The translations under genes were made by a program, and so were the position numbers. A DNA stretch of 64,000 nt from Dolomedes plantarius (lineage: Eukaryota > Arthropoda > Arachnida > Araneae > Dolomedidae): contig OU015498.1 in NCBI GenBank assembly GCA_907164885.2, positions 123,337,727 through 123,401,726 on the forward strand, written 5' to 3'. Numbering within the stretch: the stretch's first letter is position 1; each line of letters starts with the position of its first letter. Shown in pieces: positions 10,371 to 23,333 of this stretch. The notes beneath the pieces were generated by a model. The model worked only from the letters and a program-made list of their open reading frames with translations, was not told where the DNA came from and ran no database searches.

Positions 10371-11627
10371 AAGGGGGTGTGATATTGGGAACACTTTAAT
10401 TGTGTTTCATGGGATGCTTCGGATATCCTATTTTCTCATTTTACGTAACGTTTAAAATTATTTTGACTGAGAAATTGCATTTTAAGATGAATCGGAAGTT
10501 CGTTGTTTTCAGTGGGTTAGAAATGGTGTTTATTCCTATAAATTGTAAAAGAGGTTATTATTTAGAAATCTATCATTGCTACCCCCTTAACCAATTTCAA
10601 TGTATGCAATGAACTTAAATATATGTGACATTCCAAATTGTCATTAATAGAGCAGGGTAATTATTTAAAGTCAAAAAGACAGTTAAAACAGTGGGCATTT
10701 TTATTCCTTGTCATATATTTCTTATACATCTGCTCGCACTTTCTCAAAAAGCAATCATCCGAATCAAAACTTGTTGCTTTCGAGCCAGGTGTTGTTTTTG
10801 ATTACGTCACCATTACTAAGGTGATTTATCAAACTTTTCATTTGTGTCTTTTGAATATTTAAACGCTATGGAAAAGGAAAAATTTCCTTAAATTTTGATG
10901 TATACTTCCTTAACATTTAAGTTTAATTGCTAGATTTTGGATACCTCTATATTTTTTATTTTAAGCTTGATAATTTTTTTTCAAAGAAAAAAGGGAATTA
11001 AGACTTTTTCACCACGAACATATTGCTTCAACTGTTAAAACTTCCATCTCGAAGTAAAAAAAAATCTGAGTTTAACTCCCATACAGTCAGCAACTTTTGT
11101 CACATACGACCTTTGGTAAGGTATTGTGATATACCATTCTTTAAACATATGGTAAGTTGAACAGAAATAAAATGAGAATTGTTAGAAATATGACCGACAT
11201 TCTGTACTAGAACTACAGAAAAAGATGGGAAATAATGTTAAGAAAGTATACGCCTTTTTTGACTTCCCTTGTGTTTGTAAAGTTGTAATGGACATTTTTA
11301 CAACAATATACAATAAGTACTGAGTGACTGATTCGAAATTATTTACGAATCAGTCAAAGAGAAATTACTTCCATTGTCTGTGAGAGAAAATCATTGTCTT
11401 GGAAATATTTCTCCATTATGATAACACTTTGTTATGAATTTAGATTATCTCCATTCAGATTTTAAAATTTTAGGTGACACATTCACCTAAAATTTCAAAA
11501 TTAATAAAATAAACCATAAAAAAAACTGTAGGGTTGCTTCTAAAAGATATAATTTTCTCATTTACTTGTACGCTTAAACATAAGAAAAAATTTAAAGGGA
11601 TCTGTAAATTAACTATGAAAAATCAGT
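10371..11627. other. No recognisable feature
   Basis: AT-rich sequence with short chance reading frames. Nothing resembles a known protein or repeat family that I can name. Confidence 0.5.
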
Positions 11628-11874
11628 TAACGTAGGATTACGTTCCTCCATAACAGTCCGCGGTAACGCAAAATTTCAGACGTCCGTCGTCGCGAGTTAT
11701 AATTTTGGCAGCGTGCCAAACCCAGTATGTATCACTTGGGCAAGCAGTAAACAGTTAAACAGAAAAGTACCAAAATGCGTCAAAAAGAAGAAAAAAGAAG
11801 TAAGCAACGATAAGTAATCCTACGTAAATAATCCGCGGTAGTTTCGTTAGAAGAGACTGCCTGAATTTTTTTTT
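11628..11874 (-). repeat. Dispersed repeat with TAACGTAGGATTA termini, copy A
   Basis: The sequence between TAACGTAGGATTACG (11628) and AAGTAATCCTACGTA (about 11825) is a short unit with inverted ends. It continues into CCGCGGTAGTTTCGTTAGAA and GAGACTGCCT. It aligns in reverse to 51375-51695 and, for one end, to 19795-19881. Shared internal words are ATAATTTTGGCAG, ACTTGGGCAAGCAGTAAACA and GTTAAACAGAAAAGTAC. No coding capacity; probably a MITE. Confidence 0.65.
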
Positions 11875-13745
11875 TACCTTCTCGCTTATATCTGGAACTT
11901 TTTAAAAAAGGTTTTGTATTTATTATATAGTAATGTATTGTGTTTTTCATTTATAATGTCGAATCAATTATATGCAGCGTCATTTATTATTGAATAAACT
12001 GCAAAATATTGTACATATTTCATAAATCTATTTTACATTTTAGTAAAATTACAGGTATTGTTTAAAAAAATTAGAATGCTTATGTTTAAAACATACCACA
12101 TTTGATAGTTCTGTAAAATAAAATTATTATATTGATAAAATATTTGCGAAGCATTCGTATAAAACATAATGAAAAATACGTAAATTCACGACAATATGAA
12201 ATTATATGTTCTTATAGTAAGTATTTACAGTAAAAATTCTGTAACTCTCGAAAAAAGAATTTAAAAAGTAAAATTTGTGCACAATATGTATACGCATTTA
12301 CAGACAAATCACACATTTTTTTTTTACTGATGAAAAAAAAATGAAAAAATGCGTCTACATCGTGACCCATGTGGGTAGTTCTACAGACCTAACCCTCCCT
12401 CACGATTGCACAGGGGCGGGTGGAGAATCCCGAAAACAGTAACAAAATGAATACCCGCTTAGAAGATACACATTTTTCACAATTTTTTTACACCACCGAA
12501 ACACGAAACTAATTTGAAATCGATAAGAAAGGCGTTAAGGCAAAGAAACTAATCGTGACACGGAAGAAACTTATATCGAATAATTTCGCTCTTTTTTGCA
12601 TTTGTTTGATGCATCCCACAGCTTTAGGCGGTAACAGTAAATAATAAGAGAAAAAAACAGAAGATGAATACAGTGGCTCCAACCTATGTTGCTGGGGAGA
12701 ATCCCACGTATGGACGCTTAATTGTTTAAATATGTCTGTCGTACTTCAAAAAACTGGAAGTTAAGCATTAAAGTTTCCGTTCATTTCCTCTGGTCAGGAA
12801 GAGAGAAGAGCCAAAATATACCGGCCTAACTTGTTTGAAAAGTTTTTCTTTGTTTACGCGTGCCACTCATTGTCCTTAAGAAAGTGAAATATAGTGATTG
12901 TTTTCATAATTACAACCTTAATTACTTAAATGGTTTAAATGAATCTGAATTTTTTTTCTATTATCTACCCACTTATACATGATTCGTGAATTTCACATTA
13001 AATGCTACCAGGTAGCATTTTTTTGTTTCTTTTTTCATAACAAGTACTTTTAACAATGTAGGTTCAACTTAGAATGATTAATTTAAAATTGAGCACAGTT
13101 ATGAAATAAATAAATGGAACTATTATTGAATCTTTGCTAAAATTTTGTAACTATAGTATATTTGAATGCTATGGTCATTAGAGGCTATGACATTGGTAAA
13201 AAGTACAGTGTAGCAAGTTGCAAGTGTTACGTATAATCGGTAACTGAAAATGCAAAAATTAATAATAATAATAATTTTGGGGAAAAGAAACATATTCAGC
13301 TATATGGCTACCAAATAATTAGAGTGTTTTAAAGATTAAGAAAATGTTCTAATAAAATCGAATTTCTTAAAGCACAAGAAAATATTCTAAAATATTTTCT
13401 TAAGCTAAGTATTCTGTAAGTACTGTGCCAAATAACTGATACTTTAGACAGAAAAAAGTTCGAATTTTTATTGAAGGAAAATAAAAATCTAGAAGTAGGG
13501 TCAAAAACCTACACAATGAGATCTTTTATCTTTCCTTAAAGACATCTACTTTCTCAAGAAGATTCTAAACGTGCCTCTAAAATTTCTAGTGTGCGTTAAA
13601 CATTTATATTAAAGAACGTTTCTATTTATGAAGACATTTCATTACCAAAATGCATTCTACTAATTCATTATGCCTGTCCAGTGGATAAAGTGCAGAAAAT
13701 ATTTTTCTCTTGAGCTATTTAAATGTCTACAAGATGATAAACGTC
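11875..13745. other. No recognisable feature
   Basis: AT-rich, all frames closed. A patch at 12360-12430 is GC-richer (GTGACCCATGTGGGTAGTTC) but not identifiable. No repeat with another part of the window was noticed. Confidence 0.5.
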
Positions 13746-13801
13746 TTTGTCAAGAAAGGTCACATGAAATGAGCTCCTGATGGGCGGACATTTCTATTAG
13801 A
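13746..13801 (+). repeat. Direct repeat flanking a TA tract, left copy
   Basis: TTTGTCAAGAAAGGTCACAT and the following bases recur at 14071-14126 with a few changes (TTTGTCACGAAAGGTCACAT). The two copies flank the microsatellite at 13902-13988. Confidence 0.7.
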
Positions 13802-13888
13802 CTCTGCCGGGAAAGTGTTACACTTTTTCGTCTTTGGTTATTCAACTTTTACGGCTAGAGTTTCTATATATATATTTATACAAGTTTC

Positions 13889-13908
13889 TCTCTATATCTA
13901 TCTATCTA

Positions 13909-13988
<80 letters not shown>
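13889..13988. repeat. (CTAT)n then (TA)n microsatellite
   Basis: Four CTAT units lead into about 80 bp of TA dinucleotides. Confidence 0.95.
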
Positions 13989-13989
<1 letters not shown>

Positions 13990-14070
13990 CTCTTTTTTCT
14001 ATTCCTTAAACTGTCCAGTACTTATATAATTAGATACCCAATAAGGGTGGGTAGGATTAGGGTCGCAGAC

Positions 14071-14126
14071 TTTGTCACGAAAGGTCACATGAAATTAGCT
14101 CCTGATGTAAGGGCATTTCTTTTAGA
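14071..14126 (+). repeat. Direct repeat flanking a TA tract, right copy
   Basis: Second copy of the unit at 13746-13801; identity stops after TTTTAG. Beyond it, 14127-14620 holds nothing I recognise. Confidence 0.7.
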
Positions 14127-14621
14127 TTATTTATCAAACTTTAAATGTCTAAAACCATTATTTTACAATACGATAGGGAATGTCGCAGTAAAATTGATTT
14201 CAGCTTTAAAATATAAACGCGAAAGAAATAATTTATTACAATAAGCATTTTAAATACTACAGCTTTTAAAAACTAAATATGTCATTTCATATGTTAAGCA
14301 AAGTAGCACTCTTTAAAAAGACGACATTCCCTCATTGCACATACATGTCTGAAAATGAATCCTTCAGGTTTACCCCGATGTTCACCCGTGTTCAATACAT
14401 TCCCGTTCATTCTTTATTTATAAGCGATTTCAAAGAAACTCAAAACCATATTTAAGGTGTAAAATATTTATTTATTATTAATAAGCCTTTGATGCTACAA
14501 ATTGTATTCATCGTCTGGAAAAACAGGGCTTCGATCCTATATCTCCAAATCTCCAGCTTCTATTCTACCCATTGAATTCCTATTTCTCGAATACTATAGT
14601 TCACAAGTTTTTAAATCTGAT

Positions 14622-14695
14622 CATGGTAGTAGCTAGAACTCTGACCTTCAGAACTATAGTCGCGGGTTCGAGGCCCATTGTTTGGGGTTTGTAGC
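14622..14695 (+). other. tRNA-like sequence, probably a SINE head remnant
   Basis: TAGTAGCTAGAACTCTGACC followed about 25 bases later by GCGGGTTCGAGGCCC resembles internal RNA polymerase III A and B boxes (B box GGTTCGANNCC). No acceptor stem pairing is evident, so this is more likely a decayed tRNA-derived SINE than a tRNA gene. The body that would follow is not recognisable. Confidence 0.3.
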
Positions 14696-15778
14696 CGTTT
14701 TAAATCGGCTTTTTAGTCTAGATGTCGGGTTGTGTTAAAACTATCGAAGGAAAAGATGACCATAATAAGCAAAACAATCACCAAAACAGAAGGTATTTTA
14801 TAAAAACATAAGAAATCATCCCAGAGGCATTGTACCTCCAAACCGCGGTCATTTGTTTCATTTTTTTTATGAAAATGTTTACTCGGTTTAATTTTATTTG
14901 TTGTTGAGATTCTCCTTAAGAACTGTTCTGATGAAACTACAGTAAAAAGATATTCAAAACTCAAAACTTTGAGAAAAATGTTAGAGTTTCAAAGATGTTT
15001 TGTGTAGATTATGAGGGAAACATCATTATACTGGTATAAGAAATATGTATATGTACTTCCTGTTATGATACAGCACCACAATGTTTGAAAGAAGTCAGGG
15101 ATTATAAAAATATTCGCTATCGAAAACTGAAAACTAAACTCAACTTGCGAACTTTGATAGAAAATTTATTTTTTTCTTTAAAAGCAGAGCAGTAGAACGC
15201 CTACACAGTTAGCTGAGCCAGGCAGAATGTCTCAAATGAAAAAGATGAACTGAGTTTACTTATCATTTTTTAAAGGGACAAGTGACTTTCCTCCTCGAAG
15301 TTTTTTATTTTGAATTTTTAACTCTATATAGAACATGAGAATAAATAATATTCTTTTCCACTTCAACCTAGACCATTAGAATTCAAAATAAGGACTTTTT
15401 GGCAGAATAATGCCTGTTTTTCAAAAAAAAATTCAAAATTCAAAATCTTAACATTTTCAAAATGCTCCATGCGCATTCCATATCATTTAAAAAACTTTTT
15501 TTTTAAATAAAAGTGTACCATATATATATAAACATAAATGTGCACTGAATTTTCTTTGTACGAATCTAAGGTCTTAAATAATTTGTTTTTATTCTGCCTG
15601 TTATTTTTTTTATGTTTTTGCATGTGTTTTCTTTATTTCATGATCTATAAATTTGAAAAATATTTTTCGTTACAAAGACTATGCACAGTTTTATGACAAA
15701 CACTTTAATAAATAATCCCGAGATATTTAGAAGAAATCAGAAAAACATGAATGCGCTTGGAGCATTTTGAAGAATTTT
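14696..15778. other. No recognisable feature
   Basis: AT-rich unique-looking sequence without convincing reading frames or repeats. Confidence 0.5.
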
Positions 15779-16170
15779 TACCATGTTTTTATTAACTCGC
15801 TTTCTTGTTTGTGGGTTTGCTCAGTGCAAATTTTCCAATCGATTTTTAACTAACTTACCAACTAGCTGGACATTTGAAACTTTTAGAATAGCTCAGAACA
15901 CGAAGACAATGCATTCTTTTAATACTTTTAGCCCTCTTTAAGTAGATTTGAATTCATTTTCCGTTAATCTTGTTGTTTGAAAATTTTATTATAATTGCTC
16001 TCTTTACTACGCATTTGATCATTTTCTTTCAAGCTGATGGGATAATTCATCAAAAAAATTTCAAAAAAGTATTTAATAATGCATAGAATTGTCAAGTTTA
16101 TGATTCAACAGAAAATTTAAAAAAGTGGTATATAAAAAGTTCTTTTTATCGTGCAATTATTTGAAAGTCA
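15779..16170 (+). repeat. Dispersed repeat, copy without the helicase fragment
   Basis: Aligns to the two ends of 32612-33415. Shared words include TTTTTATTAACTCGCTTTCT, ATCGATTTTTAACTAACTT, AATGCATTCTTTTAATACTT, GATGGGATAATTCATCAAAA and GGTATATAAAAAGTTCTTTT. Between the two shared parts this copy has about 80 bp (ATTTGAATTC to GCATTTGA), where the other copy has about 505 bp containing a helicase fragment. Probably part of a Helitron-related element, but termini were not identified. Confidence 0.65.
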
Positions 16171-16816
16171 AGTCTTAAACTACCATTAAATACTTATTTT
16201 GGAATTGACTAAGTGACTCCAATGTAGTAAAAAAGAATATTTTTTATACTTATCTCTCTATATAAAACAATTCCGTAACTGACTGACTCACTGACTGACT
16301 GACTGACATACAACGCACAGACCAAACCGCTGGACCTAAAGTGCTAAAATTTTGCATGGCGATTCTTCTTATAGTGTAGGGGTGATCATAAAAATTTCTT
16401 TGAAATGAGATCTTTTTCGAATCTTTACCTCCATTTTCTGATTTTTTGGGGAATTTTTAAAGATTAATTTTAGAATTTAATTTATTAAATGCTGGTCACG
16501 TGATTTCTTTTTCTGGTACTTTAAATAAATTTATCGTCACATGCATAACAACTAAATAGACAAAAAAAATATTTTTTTTTCTTGCTAATGCGGCAGACGA
16601 ATGGACATTATCCAAAAAAATATTAAAATACAGTAAAAGATATTATGTTCCTCAAACTGTACTATATTAACTGTACTATATTCTTTTGTATGTCCTATTA
16701 CATTTAGTTTGAATATTTTCTTCTACATTATTTTGTCTATAAAAATATCCCTTACGATTTTTTTATAAATATATATATATATATTTACATCAATTGTATA
16801 CATTGATCGTCGTATT

Positions 16817-16933
<117 letters not shown>

Positions 16934-17023
16934 CAAAAGTTAGAAATGATATATTAAATAACTGTACACAATTAAAATACCATCAGGCGCTATGCTGCAC
17001 TACATTAGTATTTCAAATATTTC

Positions 17024-17389
17024 TATCCTTAAAAAAAGTGTGAATCAGAAAACTAGTGGAATGCCAATCCAGGGAAACTACATCCAAATCCTGAAACTGA
17101 AGTTTCGAATGGCTGGGGGGAGTTGTGACCCCCCTGCTCCGGTTAAACTAGTTTTGTGCCGCGGCAACACTCCCGGAAGCCCGAAACCTCAGTGCGACCT
17201 AGACTTTCGTCAAATATTATTAAAAGGTAAATCAAAAATCAAAACAACATTTAAAACATCAAATCTCATATAACCCATTTAAACACATTGTGTAAATTTC
17301 AACTATTATATTCCTGTAAAATTATAACCAACCAACTGTGTTTCTCACATACCTGTATATTGCTACAATGTCAGAATGTTCCTTATTCA
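17024..17389 (+). repeat. Left arm of a 366-bp inverted repeat
   Basis: From TATCCTTAAAAAAAGTGTGA to TGTTCCTTATTCA this arm is, as far as I can read, a near-perfect reverse complement of 17961-18326. It contains a GC-richer block (GGCTGGGGGGAGTTGTGACC; GCCGCGGCAACACTCCCGG). The reading frame it shows (16992-17273) appears identically in the other arm, so it is a by-product of the duplication. It encodes nothing I recognise. Confidence 0.9.
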
Positions 17390-17909
17390 TGGGGGATGCT
17401 CTTCAATTCTTGCAGATATCTATTTACATTATTACGAAACAGGTACAAGTTTATTAAACGAAGTTAAGTTTTTTAGGTATGTTGATGACATTTTGGTTTG
17501 CTTCGTAAATAGCACAAGAATGGACTTTAGTTTTTACCCTAATAATTTAAATTTAATTGAAACTTCGTGCAATAAGGAAGGTTTTTTGAACTTTTTAGAT
17601 TTAAGTATTATAGTTAGCAATGGCACAATAATTACAAAAATGTATGATAAACGAGATGACTATAGTTTTAAACCAAATCGTATTATGTCATGGACAACAT
17701 GCATACACCTAAACAGCAAAAGAAATGTAATCACTAATTTTTTAACAAGATGTAAACGTCTCAATACTAATAATATAGATATGGATTTTAAAATTAAACA
17801 GTTTTTAAATTTTGCTTTAGAGATGGGTTTCCCTAAGTCTTTTTTAATGTCTAATATAAAGAAATTTTTAAATATCAGTAAAACCGAATATAAACACCGT
17901 TTTCTTTAA
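17376..17909 (+). pseudogene. Reverse-transcriptase fragment between inverted arms
   Basis: The frame encodes the palm and later part of a retroelement reverse transcriptase. Visible motifs are GGCSSILADIYLHYYE (the region just before the active site), FFRYVDDILVCF with the catalytic YVDD, and FLDLSI followed about 15 residues later by KMYDKRDDYSF, as in Penelope-like and related RTs. The N-terminal fingers are absent: the frame emerges from the inverted arm at 17389, and the first 4-5 codons belong to the arm. The C-terminus ends at a TAA shortly before the right arm, with no endonuclease domain. About 170 residues of a protein normally several times longer are left. The family is uncertain; Penelope-like is my best guess. 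It has no frameshift within the preserved part. Confidence 0.75.
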
Positions 17910-17960
17910 CCGTAACGGTATGTTAATTATTTGAGATTGGGATATAGTATAAAAGATATT

Positions 17961-18321
17961 TGAATAAGGAACATTCTGACATTGTAGCAATATACAGGTA
18001 TGTGAGAAACACAGTTGGTTGGTTATAATTTTACAGGAATATAATAGTTGAAATTTACACAATGTGTTTAAATGGGTTATATGAGATTTGATGTTTTAAA
18101 TGTTGTTTTGATTTTTGATTTACCTTTTAATAATATTTGACGAAAGTCTAGGTCGCACTGAGGTTTCGGGCTTCCGGGAGTGTTGCCGCGGCACAAAACT
18201 AGTTTAACCGGAGCAGGGGGGTCACAACTCCCCCCAGCCATTCGAAACTTCAGTTTCAGGATTTGGATGTAGTTTCCCTGGATTGGCATTCCACTAGTTT
18301 TCTGATTCACACTTTTTTTAA

Positions 18322-18326
<5 letters not shown>
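17961..18326 (-). repeat. Right arm of the 366-bp inverted repeat
   Basis: Reverse complement of 17024-17389, beginning TGAATAAGGAACATTCTGAC and ending CACTTTTTTTAAGGATA. Equal arm length and near identity imply a recent origin by duplication or gene conversion. Confidence 0.9.
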
Positions 18327-18367
<41 letters not shown>

Positions 18368-18452
18368 TTATTTTTTTGGCATTAATTGCATACATTGACC
18401 GTTGTATTTAATTTGAATGTACTCCGTAGCGAAGTACGGGTTTTCAGCTAGT

Positions 18453-19794
18453 GTAGTATATATTCATGTAGTAAAATAACGAAAACTAAAAAGAAAAGAG
18501 GCTGACGGTCCCTTGACCCCTTAAGTCAACATGTGAAATCTCTTCTAGACCATAATTATATCAATTCCGCAAAATTACAAATAAAAAAAGTTAGAAACAT
18601 TTTTTTGAAAATAATATATCTTGAAGCATACACAAGTCATCATTGCAATTCTAAAGTTTTATTTTTATTTTTTATTTATTTATTATTTTTTTAAGAAGCT
18701 CGAAACGATGAAATTAAGTGATTCCCAAAATCCAGAAAAGCTAGGAAGTGAATATCACGCGGGTAACCGCCATCACCCGCGGCGTTGTACAAAATAAATG
18801 GAACGCGATTTCTTCCTTGCTAACGGCGATTTCGTTGTTACGAAAATCAAGAACAGCATTTATAAATAATTATTATAAAAAGACCTCAAAAATTTTAAAG
18901 ACTACTAGTCAAAGCTTTTCCATTCTTACCAGTCGATTCTGTTTGAACAAACATAGTTTAAATACATTGCAAGTTACTTTTGTAATCAGCATTGAATAAT
19001 ATGTGCTTACGTAACAGCAATTCGCCCTTCCCAAAACAAGCAAAAGAAAACGAGGCAAGAGCAATAAGAGCAAAAGAAATCACTGAACAACAATAACAAG
19101 CGGGAAAAATATGAAGAAAAAATTATCACCATGGCAGAAACCATGATGCAAGCCACACAGAACACTTTCAACCATTATTACAATGATAGTGCAAAAAAAA
19201 AAAGTCATCTTTGATCACCTTTTTAAGGCGTGTTACTTGGCAAAGTAGGCTATAACAGACATTCGGGGTGAAACGATAATTGCTGAACCCCGGCCGCAGT
19301 CCGTGTACCCCTGTTTACCAATGAAAGATGGATTGTTTAAGAAGAGACTGAATACACAATTGTCTGTCGTGGGTAGGGATATCAGAAGAATTGGACGAAA
19401 TGGATGGCACACGTAGTTAATCATACAAAGAATATTACCCGTATATGGAGAGATAAAGCTTTTTTTTATTCTGGAAGAATAGGGGTTAATAGAGTTTCAA
19501 GGTACATTACGGTTTCGAAATTCACGATGTTTAATTATACAGGAAACGCTTTGTCAAAGAATGTTCTCTTTGGAGCTAATTTTTATGCGTCCTTTTTTCT
19601 ATTTAATTTAAATAAGAGAAGGGCATAAGGATTTCGTATGTCACTTCAGATGATGACTTCAGACGATTTCTTTTAGATGAAATTATTGTATGATGTAGGA
19701 AATTAAAATCTAAAAAAATTTTGTTTGGTCACGCTCACACATGTTCCTTTGATAGCAGTTTAATGGCGGCTTTCCAGAATAAAAAAAAAAAAAA
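18453..19794. other. No recognisable feature
   Basis: AT-rich. Chance reading frames at 18748-18999 and 19233-19628 have no recognisable motifs and no codon structure that convinces me. Confidence 0.45.
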
Positions 19795-19881
19795 TCAGGT
19801 AGTCTCTTCTAGCGAAACTACCGCGGGTTACTAACGTAGGATTACTTATCATTTTCTACCTCTTTTGTATGTATATATGTA
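19795..19881 (+). repeat. TAACGTAGGATTA repeat, copy C, truncated by a Helitron
   Basis: CAGGTAGTCTCTTCTAGCGA, AACTACCGCGGGTTA and CTAACGTAGGATTACTTATC match the end of copies A and B. It stops where the Helitron fragment at 19882 begins, so the Helitron or a later deletion removed the rest. Confidence 0.65.
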
Positions 19882-20285
19882 TCTATATAGTATATAAAAC
19901 AGTTCCGTAACTGACTGACTAACTGACATATGATGCACAGACTAAACCGCTGGATCTAAAGGGATAAAATTTTGCATGGCGATTCTTCTTATAGTATGGA
20001 GGTGCACTAAGAGAGATTTTTGAAAATTTCTTCTTAGATTTTTTTAAAATTAAATTTTTAAACTTTTTTTGTAGCATTCTTTAAAGTTTGCATTTAAAAT
20101 AATAATCCGAGGGTTATAAAATTTATATCATGAGAAATATCATAAAATTTCATTTCAAATGAAATCTTTTTCGAATATTTACCTCCATTTTCTGAATTTT
20201 GGTGAATTTTTAAAGATTCATTTTTAGAATGCAATTTATTAAATGCTGATAACGTGGTTTCTTTTCTTTTTGTGATACTTTAAAC
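19882..20285 (+). mobile_element. Helitron 5' fragment of the main family
   Basis: Starts TCTATATAGTATATAAAACA after a host A and continues through the family's ACTGACTGACTAACTGACAT, AACCGCTGGATCTAAAG and TTTTGCATGGCGATTCTTCT. Similarity ends near TGTGATACTTTAAA; no CTAG end follows, so the 3' half is missing. No reading frames. Confidence 0.75.
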
Positions 20286-23200
20286 TTAAATTTTTTAAAA
20301 CTTGAGCTGAAAAATTTTTAGTTGCCAATTTTTTGTTCTAATTCTAAAAATTCCTGCATTTTTTCCGCTTTCTGACGTTTTTAGCACGAATAAAATCCTT
20401 GTTCTGCTCAAAAATGTCTATTGTATTATTTATGACACGGATTCGCAGCGTCACAGCGATTTCGTAGCATCATTACAATTTCATCACAGCAATTTTACAG
20501 CTAATAAAGCAAATGGAAGCTGAAAAATCTCGTTAATTTTCTAGATTTTGTAGGCTTTATATTTGCCATTAAGTTTTCTTTTACGTTAGATTCGTTATTG
20601 TCATTAATTTTATTTGTAATTTTTCACTAAAGTTGTTTATCACGAAGAGTTTGTTTATTCAGAAAATAAAACCCATTTTTGCCTTTAAAAGGATTGGTTA
20701 GGAGAGGGTCCCCGACGAATTTTTATTTTTTGACAAGGGATCCCCGATCAACAAAAAGTTGCAAACTACTGGCTTAGAAAATCAATTTTGAAACCTTCTG
20801 CTTTCCGGACACTTGTATGAACATCTAAAACAAGGAGGTCTTGTTATGTTCTAATTAAATTAACTATATATATTCCCCCTCGGGTAAGAAAGCAAGGGGG
20901 TTCCTAAACTCCAGTTAAAATACTTTTTAATTTTTGCTCCTTATGAAAACTGCTCAAACACACACTTAAAATGTGTTTTTATTCTATAACTGAGGAATAC
21001 TCTGGCTGTCTCGGAAATCCAATTCAAAATCCTCTTCTTTCCAGGCCGGTATGCTAACCTCCGAACCTCCACGTTTGGTTTGGTCCTCTTGAACTTACTA
21101 AATATTCTTCACCGCATTTAAAAATCCAAGAAGGTTCCAGAACTACGGTTGGAAACAATCTTTTGTCTTTTGTATCATCGCGAAGACTACTAAAGCACAC
21201 TCTATTTTTTTTAATATTTTATTTCCCACATGAAAAATAGTTTGGCTGTCAAGAAATCAAATGAAAAACATTTTGCTTCTAGGGTAAAAAACTCTAACCC
21301 ATCAGACCATGCTGTGATTGTCTTGCATTAACATTAACCAAATAATCTAGTAGCACATAAAAAACCAAGACAATATTTAATATCCCGCGAATAGCGCTGT
21401 TTATAAGCAAACTTTTTAAAAAATCTGTCTAATTAATTGATTACATAAGAGTCAGCTTAGCAATGTAAAAAAAAAAAAATCCAAGAAAGATTTTACAAAG
21501 ACATTTGAGAGCATTTTTTAAAAAATACTTTTAATGCATAATTGCACTACATTTGGTAATAATGTAGCCCTTCAGCAAAATTAAGAGTTTAGTGGGGTAA
21601 TGCTACATACCAAATAATATTCATTTAAATAACTGAGCAACACTGATTAATTCGTCTCCAAGTTTGTAGAAAAGAAAATTCCGCGAGGGATCGTTAGCGT
21701 TTTTCGCTTGCATTATCTACGTTTCCCCAAGCATTATATAAAAACACAACAAACATATTAGTTCCAATTAGAGCACAAAAAAATCAAAGAAGCGAAGTCA
21801 ATGGCTGTGATTGAAGTTATGCCATTCCTCTAGACAACGTTAAATCTTTGCAAAAAATTTTAATAAAAATGCTGCACTTACGCTACCGAATACCAGTTCA
21901 CACAGTAGCTGTTTTATGAAAGCGTATAATTATGTTTCTTTCTCTAAAAGTAATTATTATATAACGAAATGACACCATTACATCAGTCACCATTGTATAT
22001 AAAGTAATTAGAAAAATGCGAGTAGGAGGAATTTTCAAACAGAAATTAACGTGGGTGATGTTTAATACCTATAGTTAACGTCAAAATTAAACTCTTTTGC
22101 ATTAACCTTAATCTCATTCACATTATGAGACGCTAGATAGTCAATATTGTCCCGAAATATTGATCTTAAATCTGGAGTAATAACGATTGTAGGTGGGAAG
22201 GGAGAAACATAGCTCTTAAATCAACTCAATTTCCCCTAGAAGTGGCAATGAAGACTTTTGTGGAAAAATATGAATAAGTTGTAGGATCACGAAATTTACC
22301 ACTGAAAAATTATTATTCGAATAAAAAGTTGCACTTTTTCTCATACTTATGAATGATGCATAATTGATATGACTTATATGCATATTCTGATCATATGAGT
22401 CCACTCAAAAATATGAAGAAAATAATCATTTTTACATAACAGGAAGAAATTGAACTCCTCCACTTTTGTTTGTATTCCAGCCTTTTCTATTTTTAGGAAA
22501 CTTTTCTTAAGTATAAGGTAGTTTTTTTATGCAGAACAAGAATTTCTTTCTATTTATCCCAAAAGGTTTATTTTTAAGTTCTGTACTGGCTAGTCTTGTT
22601 ACTCAAACGCCCAGATTACTCTCAAATTGTTTTGGCAAAGCGATTTGAATCAAAATATCCTCCTTCTAAGTTTAAAACCTTTTGTTCTAAGACTGGCTTA
22701 GAAGTGCGACCTCAAGATATCTGGACGGGTTCTGCAGGCTAAAGGGTTCCTTTTATAAATTCTTGTATAATTTTTTACTTTATTTTTTTGACAGATGTAC
22801 CACTGAAAGCCTAAAAAGAATCCACGTGAAAGAGGAATTCCTCATCCGACAATTTTTAAAGCTTTATCTCTTGTGAAACAATGCTAAAGCTAAGGCATCT
22901 TTGTTCAGCACTTTTATGAATGTCCCGGCGACGGAATGTCTCGGTCAACGGAATTTTAAACGACTGGGTGACTTTAGTATTGCTCGAATCATTAGCCTCA
23001 CAGAAGCGGAATAGTCTCTTATTCATGAAGACCATTTTCTAAATGCTACATAGTGTCGAAAAATCATTGATAAGGATGTTCACTCATTCATAGCCATAAT
23101 CTTTCCTGCTTGATGCGTTTTTTTGTTTTTGGTAAGGCCATGCCCTGAGTTACAATGCTCAGGCGATGTCTCATTTATTTCAGGAGAACGATGAAGAGTT

Positions 23201-23333
23201 TTTATAGTTTCATGTTCCATGTTGCCTTCAGTATTTTATCTCATTAATCAGCAGTATGATTAATTTTGGCGGGCATTTCGCATGTGACAATTATCATCTA
23301 CCAAACCAGTGGAAGACATTTCTCATTTAAGTT
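20286..23333. other. Mostly featureless; possible orphan hAT terminus near 20781
   Basis: AT-rich with closed frames. Near 20706-20781, GGTCCCCGACGAA and AAGTTGCAAACTACTGG look like the right end of a hAT-type element (compare the usual CAGTGGTTTGCAACT ends), but I could not find a matching left end. The rest, including 21000-23330, shows nothing I can name. Confidence 0.35.

Noticed and set aside
14622..14695. Candidate tRNA gene
   Set aside because: A and B box traces are present but no acceptor or anticodon stem could be paired, so it is recorded only as a SINE-like trace.
16992..17273. 93-residue frame, nearly repeated at 18077-18310 on the other strand
   Set aside because: Both are in the inverted arms, so they are the same sequence twice; no recognisable domain and no other support for coding.
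18748..19628. Three frames of 63-83 residues
   Set aside because: No motifs, no codon structure, and not conserved with any repeat in the window.
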